From Dillenia suffruticosa (lineage: Eukaryota; Streptophyta; Magnoliopsida; Dilleniales; Dilleniaceae): a DNA stretch of 64,000 nt. The position numbers and the translations under genes are program-made. Shown here one piece after another: positions 56,140 through 64,000 of the stretch; position 1 is the first letter of the stretch; every line of letters starts with the position of its first letter. Where the stretch lies: contig JAVTVX010000016.1 of assembly GCA_033439265.1 (NCBI GenBank), forward strand, positions 15,050,701 to 15,114,700. The letters are read 5' to 3'. The notes below the pieces were generated by a model, which was not told the origin of the DNA, ran no database searches, and saw only the letters and a program-made list of their open reading frames with translations.

Positions 56140-56880
56140 TCAATTTGCGACAAATTTGCAAGAAAAATTCGTCCCAAAACAAATTTGCGACGAATTTTAC
56201 AACAATTTTTTTTTTTTTGTTCCTAATAAGCCATCGCAAAATTTTGGAAAAAAAATTAATTATTCGTCGCAAAAATTTCCAACAAATATTTTTTGTTAAA
56301 AAATTCGTCGCAAATATGTGACAAATTTAGTAACGAAAATTTTATTCATTGCAAATTTGTAACAAATAAAATTTTCATCACAAATTTGCAACAAATAAAA
56401 TTTTCGTTGCAAAATTTACGACAAAAATTTTATTTGTTACAAATTTGTGACGAATAACATTTTCGTCGCAAATTTCGTCGCAAATTTTGCAATGAAAAAA
56501 TATTTGTTGCAAATTTTGCAATGAATAAGTTATTTGTCACAAATTACCAACGAAAAATAATTCGTCCCAAATTTGCCACGAAATATTTTTTGTTGCATAT
56601 TTATCACGAATCTAATTTTTGTCACAAATTTGCGACAAATAATTTTTTTCATCGGAATTTTTGCAATGAAATGCAATTCGTGGCAAATTAGGAATGAAAA
56701 AAAAATTCGTTGTAGAATTTGTCACAAATTTGCGACGAATATTTTTCGTTGCAAAATTTGTCACTAATCAAAATTTACAATTCAATTTTAGCAACAAAAT
56801 TTGTGACGTACATAGTTTTCAGGGATAAATTTTGTGACGAATATGTATTTTGTGACAAATATAAATTTTATTGGCATATT
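56140..56880. repeat. Left subterminal repeat array of the CACTA element
   Basis: More than twenty degenerate copies of AAATTTGCGACGAA in both orientations. Arrays of this kind are transposase binding regions in En/Spm elements; binding here is inferred. Confidence 0.8.
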
Positions 56881-57099
56881 TGGATCTTTTTTCCCTATAT
56901 AACCTGTATTTATACCTGTTCATCCAACTCCATCAACAATTAATCATCCAAAAACAATTAATCAAAAGTTAAAAATTCAATAAGAAATCATAATAGTAAT
57001 ATCAAAAATAAAAGCAACATCAAGTTTAAATGTTAAAATATCAATAACCATACATAACCAAAAAAATCAATGTAACGAGTATCAAAATGTAATAGTCAA

Positions 57100-58900
57100 A
57101 TAATAGTACACAATTTCAAGTATGACCTCCACCATCATCATCATCATAATCATCATCGAAGAAAACATCACCTTCATCACCATCACGAGCATTATTAGGA
57201 GGAGAAATAGAAAGGGGAATCTGACTTGAAGTGGAGGCTAACTGAAGATGCTGCATGATTAACATTTGCTGCGTACAGAACTCGTTTATTTCTTGCATGT
57301 GTTTTTGTAAGTTCTGCCCTGACTGCTGGTAGAGTGGAAGAAGATGAACCAGTAATTTTGTAAGTTCTGCTCAAAGAACCTAGCCCAACTACTCAACCCC
57401 CTTTTGGTCCACTAGTTATCTCGAGCCATGTTTTCATGTTATCAATAGATGACTCAGATCTGTCAGCATCATCACTAGTACTTGAACTTCTACGTTATAA
57501 CTCATCATATTTCTCTTGTATTGTCATGAGAAAAATTAAATAAATTTATAATGACAATATAATATAAGCACATATAATCTTGATTATATATATATATATA
57601 TGTTTGTAACATAAATCATGAGACTATATAAGATCTAAATTATGAATATTTATATTAACATTGAATAAGTTGAAATTTATGAAAAAAAAAGTGAATCTCT
57701 ATCAAGTAATTCATTAGAAATCAAAAAATCAAGTTAGCAATAAAAATAAATTTGGAAAAGACTAACCTAATAAATTCATCTTCCTACATTGTCATGATAT
57801 GTTTAACATAATATATTCAAATTAATATTGAAAATATTCATTAAATAATTGGAAGTTTTGAAATTACAAACCTCAATTGCTCTAACTCTCTCCCCGCTCC
57901 AAGTCTTGTCTTTTTTTTGAAATGTACGCATGAAACTATATATGAATGGTCCCCGTTTCCTTGGCCTAAAATAAAAAACACTGTTAAAAATAATGAAATA
58001 GTATAAATTAGATTAAAAAATTAGTGTTTGTATAAAATTATCAATCTATTTCTATATTCACCGATATTGATTGAGCATCCAGCATACGTCGCAGACAATT
58101 CCCCTAAATTATAAACTCGGTTTTTTTATTATGCTCACTCCTTCGTTTGCTCTCCTCCGATTCCCAAAAATTCACAATCATGCCCCAATTTTGCTTGGTG
58201 ATGCAGTTTGGTTTTTTTTCGTGTCTTTTCGCATGATTTAGAACGTGTCGGATGTGATCGTCACATTTTTTCTTGAAAATCCTTCTTACTTTCCACTCTT
58301 CAGTCTCGTCCCAAGTGAATAGTAACTGCAATGGAAAAAAACTAATTGATTATAAAGTTATTAACTTAATTTCATATATAAACTGATTGGGATAACTTAC
58401 CTTAAACTTGCTCCATCATAACTCTTTTGTTTCTTCCGGAGTGGTTGTGTAAGTCATCAAAACTCCTCCCCAATAGTTATTCACTATTCTATTAAGATCA
58501 TGAATAACATGTACAGAATTTGTAAATCTATCATAAAGTTTTAAACAAATAATGTTAAATAAATAAGATAGTTAAAAGAATAATTTGTTTTATAAATAAA
58601 AGAAATAATACATATGAAATTTTACAATTTAGTACTTACGAATCTCCATAAGGGGCTATCAACTCTCGATTGTCTTCCCTGTCTGTATACGAGTGTTCCA
58701 CCGAAGAGATTGGCGAAGGTACATTACTAACTATTTGTTGAGAATGCGAAGGGCCTGTAACAGAAGGGGGAGGCGAAGGTACATTGTCGGCAAGGGAATC
58801 AGATTACGAAGGTGCCGAAACGGACTGCGATGGTGAAGAGCGTGATCTTCCATCAGAATTTCGTCTATGGCCGCCACGTCGAAACTGTCAACCATAATAT
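57100..58900 (-). pseudogene. CACTA second gene with plant transposase (Ptta/En/Spm) domain
   Basis: The frame 58104-58331 carries EEWKVRRIFKKKCDDHIRHVLNHAKR and NWGMIVNFWESEESKRRSEHNKK, the hallmark of the Ptta/En/Spm domain. A C-terminal exon candidate lies at 57116-57298, with an acidic DDDYDDDDGGG run. Upstream coding (about 58650-58870) is fragmentary. Introns are likely, so whether the gene is broken or spliced cannot be settled by eye. Its usual role is DNA binding at subterminal repeats. Confidence 0.65.
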
Positions 58901-59583
58901 ATTATTAAAAAAAATAAAAAAAATAAAAATTACATGTTCATCAGATGTATAATGAAAAACATGAATAAACTTACCATATTTAATTTGACAAATTAAATGT
59001 AACGAAACAAGGCACCAATATGTTAAGAAATCTTATCTAATGACCTATAGAAAAAAAGATAGTGCATTAATAAATCAAATATATAAATTTAAGAATGAGA
59101 CAGTAAACAAATAAATATCCGATTTTTATTATATTTAGAGCATAAAACTTACCCGTCATCAAAAATCAAAATCCTCACCCTCATCCTCATGCTCATCACG
59201 TGTTTCAAAATTAGACTCTTTAACATCATTATCATCAACATCCTCATCCTCATCATATGTCTCAAAATTAGATTTTTCATCGTTTTTTTCATGAATTTCA
59301 CTTGCATCCACATCTATCACTACTTCGCTGAAATCTCGTAACGTTGGAATATTATATTCCTCGATCTGAAATGTATTGGCAACTTACTCTTGTTGATATC
59401 CTATGTCTCCCAATGTTTCTCAATTTTTTTCCATACTTTCGTTTTATAAACAGCCCACCAATCAATTTTTTCACGTTTCAAAGTAGGATATGAAGTATAA
59501 AATACTTGAATCGCTTGTTGTGCCAACACAAATGGTTTATATCATTTATATAATTTCTTATGATTTATTTCAACTAAATTAAA

Positions 59584-62409
59584 CTATGGATGCACTTTCA
59601 TCCCTTTGACAGGGTCAAACCAGCGACACATAAATAAAGCAACCCGTAATTCTAGACCAGGGTACTCTACCTCTACGATTTCATCCAACAAACCATAAAA
59701 ATCATTTTGACCTCCACTATCATTGGATGACTGAACACAAATCCCACTATTCATTGTCGTTTTCCCCATTCCATATTCTTCAGTATGAAAATTTTACCCA
59801 TTTATGAAATATGCTGGCCAAGTTTGTACCATTAATTTTGGACCCCATAACAGATGGATTAATAATACTTGCTTAACTTGAACTTGATTATTATAGACCT
59901 AAAGTCAAATAAATATGTTAATATGTTTTAAAGTGAATATTTAAATAATTTATAGTCTACTTACATATTTTTTGAACCATGGTATAAATTCTTTATCGCA
60001 AAAATGATCAAACTCATGTGTCGAAAGTTCAGAATAAACGTTTTAGAAAATCCTACCATCAAAGAAAATATATTTTAACACAAACAATTTACAACATAAG
60101 AAATATATAAAATAAAAAATATATACTAACTCGAAATATGGCATCACTTCTGGACAGTTCAGTAAAATATATGTGTGGACTGCCCACGATTCTTGACCAG
60201 TTAAGTATCTATGGTTACATGGTCCACTTGGTCGACCAAGATAGTTAAAAATTGAGAATGACTTCAAATTGGGATCAATAGGACCCTTATCATTTCTTTC
60301 CGCTCTCCGCCTCTTGTACTGAACGTGAATCTCAAAATAATATGATGCTAACGTTGTTATTTCCTCCACAATGTATATATTGATAATAGAGATTTTAACA
60401 CGTGCCTTATTTTTCACTTTCTTCTTCAAATGATATAGGAATCTAATTATAATAAAATAAAATGTATTAGAAAATTATATGTAATGAAATTAGTAATTTT
60501 TTATATATTGATAACGAAGTATAAAAGATGAAAAACTCACCTTTCAAATGGATATATCTATCGAAATTGGACAGTACCTCCAACTTTCGCCTCATATAGC
60601 AAGTGAACCAAAAGATATTCATGGAATCAAAAAATGACGGTGAAAATATCCTTTCTAAATTACACAAAATGATTGAAATCTCTCTCTCTAATATCTCCAT
60701 GTGTGAATGTCTCAACACTGTCGAGTAAATATCATGAAGGAAAATGCTTAACTCCGTAATGGCACCCCAAACAAAATTTGGTAAGAGTTCCTTAAAAGCA
60801 ATAGGAATTAATCTTTCCATAAATATATGACAATTATGACTTTTCAAACCAATCAATTTATATTCCTTCAAATCGACACATCTTCTAAGATTTGATACAT
60901 AACCATAAGAAAATCTCAATGATTTCAACCATTCATAAATAATCTGTCTTTGATCCTTATTCAATGTATAAACTGCCTTCGATTTTGGTCCCCTACTACT
61001 TTCATCAACATCAAGAGTGAGTCGTTTACAAATAAGTTGCATATCTTTTCTTGCATTTATCAGATTATCAAAGACATTCTTCTCGATATGCATTAAATCG
61101 AGATTATGATGAACCAAATGACTCTTCCAATATGGTAAATCCCAAAATATACTCCATTTAGTCCATTTATGCAAATGACCATAGCTATATGTTATACCAT
61201 GTGGCTCTTCAATAACAGATGGAAAATTAAGGACTCTATGCCAAATTTGTTCACCGATTAATCTCAATGGAGGAGGTGTTCTTTTAATTCTATTCTTAGT
61301 GAATTCTTCTTTATTTCTTCTGAATTTATGAGTTAACGGTAAAAATTATTTATGACAATCAAAATAATTCGTCTTCTTCCCATCTTTCAATTTGAATGAC
61401 TTTGATCTCTCCAAACATATTGAACATCCTAAAATCCCAGCAATACTCCATCTTGATAACATACCATAAGCGATTTATGGTTCAAAGAAAAGCAGCCTTC
61501 ATTACAAACTCGAAGAGTTAAAGGCAAATAAAACATTTGTCTGTATGATGTACGCCACTGATTACGACCGGACCTAGTACTCTTGTATCTACATTGATTA
61601 CAGAATTTACAAAATTATGTATCTTTATCATCTCCCCAAAATAGCATACAAGTATCTCTGCAAACATCAATTCTTTCTACTGGAAGACCTAATTCTTTCA
61701 TCAGCTTTTTCATACTATAGAAATCATTGGGCATAATGTGATCACATGACAACACTTCTCCAATAACTTGAACAAAATCACTAAAACAATTCTCGACACA
61801 TTATGCTCTACCTTGACATTCAATAGTCTTGCGGTTAGAGATAGCTTAGTATGACTATCACAACCAGCCCACAAAGGTTTATCTGCATCTCTTAACACTT
61901 CCTGAAATTGGAGAGATGCTTTATTTACATTTTCATCAACACCTGGTACTTCTACCTCCTCCAATGATGATGCATAACTAGTATACTCATGTTCAAATGT
62001 TGGAGTAAAGCTAGAACTTGCAGTGCTTGGTTTGGGAATAAAATTCGAACCCGCTGTATCAATTACCATCCTCTAATATGGATTCAATTGATCATAATAA
62101 CTCTGATTCTCACTAACAGAGAATTGTCTGTTTCGTCCATACTTCTCATCAGAAATGAACGGTTCACCATGATATGTCCAATTATAGTAATTCAGGGTAA
62201 AACCAATTTTACACACTATAAAAATTTACCATTACGACACTTCTACGCGGACACCTTAGCTTATTCTCATCCATAAAATCAACATGACTACAAGCAAAAT
62301 CTAAAAATTGTTCCAACCCAAAAATAAACTCATCAGTTAAACCCCACCGATCAGATAAGTTCTTTTTATACATCCAACTTCTTTTTTTCTGCATTTTCCT
62401 TGTCTCCAA
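59584..62409 (-). pseudogene. CACTA TNP2-type transposase, with stops
   Basis: Read on the minus strand: a transposase-associated domain (62409-62209; SWMYKKNLSD, GLEQFLDFA, LRCPRRS with the family's CPC changed); a linker with LRDADKPLWAGCDSHTKLSLTARLLNVK (about 61920-61800); a TNP2 core and DUF4218 start (61267-60467; SIFWDLPYWKSHLVHHNLDLMHIEKNV-type segment and ELLPNFVWGAITELSIFLHDI); the DUF4218 end (60429-60043; ITTLASYYFEIHVQ and GRPSGPCNHRYLT); and DUF4216 (59769-59584; NDFYGLLDEIVEVEYPG and FMCRWFDPVKGMKVHP). Several stops lie between blocks (for example near 61260-61700), so this copy is probably inactive. Introns may explain some gaps. Confidence 0.8.
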
Positions 62410-63180
62410 ATTTAAAATTTTTAAAATATTTATAAAAACTACTAAAAAACTACTAAATCATCAATAATAATATCATCATTAATCCCAACTAAGTTGATAT
62501 AACAATAAATAATAATGTTAATTGCATAAAAATTTAATATTAATTTCACAAAACTCAACATCATCAATAATACTATCCTTAATTTCTCAAAAGTTTAATA
62601 TAATAATAAATAATATTATAAACTTAATTAATATCAAACAAATTAACTAAATTATTACAATAACATTAAATATTATCATATAATCAAATAAAGTATAAAA
62701 TATTGAACATTTAACAACATTGATCTATTAACTAATCGAAATCAGATTTACTATAAATTGTTGATTATAGTTAACAAAATGTTTCATCTAATAAATTATC
62801 AACACTTTTGATTCCAATTTTATATAAAAAAATTAAAATTAAAAAATCCAAAAATATCATTAAATCAACCACTAAATACAATAAAAATAAACTAATATAA
62901 AAATAAAAACAATACAAACAAAAACAATATAAACATACAAATTAATATAATTGCATCAATTCTAATCATTATAGTACAAATTAGAACATTTCTCATCACC
63001 AAAATAATAATTCACTGATAGATATCAACAGTAGCAATAGCTTTCAATCCAAATATTCGAGAATCGTAAATCTTGACACATCAAAAACAATTATAAATAA
63101 CTAATATATTATTAAAACAATATTATAAAAACATTATTTTAAATAACATTTCTCAAAAAAATTTAAAAAATTTATTCATA
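62410..63180. other. AT-rich 5' region of the CACTA transposase gene
   Basis: Almost entirely A/T with AATAAT and TAATAT runs. No coding signal on either strand. It probably represents the leader or an intron of the transposase gene. Confidence 0.45.
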
Positions 63181-63430
63181 AAAGTGGCAATGATGTGCCG
63201 GGCCCAATGGGCCTACCCGGGCCGTACAAGGGTCCAGCCCCATGGGCCACACGTGAAGGGGTAGGGGGCAGTGGCCCCTTCGCGCGGCTAGGCTGAGCAT
63301 GGGCTGCGGCCCCTTGCTGCGGCTGGCCTGCGAAGGGCAAATCTAGTGGTTTGGCTACCGGATCTGCCTTCTACATCTCAGATCCAGTAGCTGGCTACTG
63401 GATCTGCCATCTATAGCCCAGATCCGACAG
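63181..63430. repeat. GC-rich block with a 40-bp tandem repeat
   Basis: GGGCC-type palindromic units at 63195-63245. A 40-bp direct repeat (GGCTACYGGATCTGCC at 63353 and 63393) follows, in the 5' part of the CACTA element. Confidence 0.7.
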
Positions 63431-63445
63431 CTTGCTTCCTGTGGC

Positions 63446-63592
63446 CAAGAGAGAGAGAGAGAGAGAGAGAAAGATTACCTATCACAATCGCAAATTCGAC
63501 ATCCCTTTTGCCTTCCCTTCGTAGCTATTTGAAAATGAACAAAGAGAGAGAGAGACAGAGACAGAGAGAGAGAGAGAGAGAGAGTGAGAATG
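63446..63592. repeat. GA microsatellites
   Basis: Two GA tracts (about 63449-63471 and 63542-63585) on either side of a short unique stretch. Confidence 0.9.
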
Positions 63593-63599
63593 GAGAAGT

Positions 63600-64000
63600 A
63601 ATATATTGAAATTAGGGACAAAAATTTTTTGTCCCTAAATTCGTTGGAAATCTGGAATGAAAAAAAATCATCCCTGAATTCAGGACGAAAAAAAATTCGT
63701 CCATGAATCGAGACGAAAAGAAAATTCGTCCCTGAATCAACGACGAAAATATTTTTCGTCACTAAAATTTACGACAAAAGAATGTTTTCGTCACTAAATT
63801 GTTAAGTGTTGAATATATTGAAATTAGGGACGAAAATTTTTTATCCCTAAATTCATTGCAAATCAGGGACGGAAAAAAAATTCATCCCTGAATCAGGGAT
63901 GAAAAACAAATTCATCCCTGAATCAGGGACGAAAATTAAATTTCATCCTTGAATTAGGGATGAAAAACAAATTCGTCCCTGAATCAGGGATGAAAAAAAA
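63600..64000. repeat. Right subterminal repeat array of the CACTA element
   Basis: Repeated units ATTAGGGACGAAAA and AATCAGGGACGAAAA with their complements, period about 30 bases, continuing past the window end. The unit differs from that of the left array. Confidence 0.7.

Larger units (their letters stand above)
56124..64000 (-). mobile_element. Large En/Spm-type CACTA transposon, running off the window
   Basis: The left edge CCTTACAAAAAAAACATC resembles a CACTACAA terminus with changes. It is followed by a dense subterminal array (56140-56880) of TTTGCGACGAA/TTCGTCGCAAA units. Inside lie, in minus-strand order, a TNP2-type transposase gene (62409 to 59584) and a second gene with a plant transposase (Ptta/En/Spm) domain (about 58900-57100). 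The right side (63600-64000) is a second array with GGGACGAAAA units. The right terminus is outside the window, and the two arrays differ, so a composite structure is possible. Confidence 0.75.

Overview
The window looks like nuclear DNA of a flowering plant, most likely a eudicot. It is AT-rich and dominated by transposable elements, and it contains plant-restricted gene families: an S-protein homologue, an F-box/FBA protein and a defensin-like peptide. It also carries an Au-type SINE, Ty1/Copia and Ty3/Gypsy retrotransposons, L1-type LINEs with RNase H, and hAT and CACTA DNA transposons. There are no operons, no rRNA or tRNA genes and no CRISPR array. All calls come from reading the sequence; no database search was run.

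Layout. 0.3-7.1 kb: a diverged copy of the S-protein gene's 3' flank, a broken hAT transposase, a Gypsy LTR inserted into it, then CACTA-type repeat arrays and an Au SINE. 7.08-7.51 kb (-): an intact S-protein homologue with a TATA box and a poly(A) signal. 8.76-14.71 kb (+): a nearly full-length but dead L1-type LINE flanked by a 16-bp target-site duplication. 14.8-17.4 kb: two copies of a short SINE family, in opposite orientations, on either side of a decayed LTR-element remnant with a gag zinc knuckle. 18.9-19.8 kb: a truncated F-box pseudogene. 23.44-24.54 kb (+): the intact F-box gene it was copied from. 25.4-31.0 kb (-): a Gypsy element carrying only gag. 31.7-38.9 kb (-): an old LINE holding a solo LTR, an internal tandem duplication and a Copia element. 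38.9-46.8 kb (-): a second gag-only Gypsy element with 3.2-kb LTRs. 46.8-48.5 kb (+): a Copia 3' end. 49.0-49.25 kb (+): a defensin-like peptide gene. 49.7-54.7 kb (-): a younger Copia element whose reverse transcriptase is split by a 498-bp CACTA element. 54.7-55.8 kb (-): a plant transposon-protein pseudogene. 56.1-64.0 kb (-): a large En/Spm-type CACTA element that runs off the window.

The probable host genes are only three: the S-protein homologue, the F-box gene and the defensin-like gene. All belong to families that include self-incompatibility or pollen-pistil recognition proteins (PrsS, SLF and SCR types respectively). These are large families, so their proximity may be chance. The rest of the window is a readable insertion history, with several nested events that can be ordered from target-site duplications and internal empty sites.
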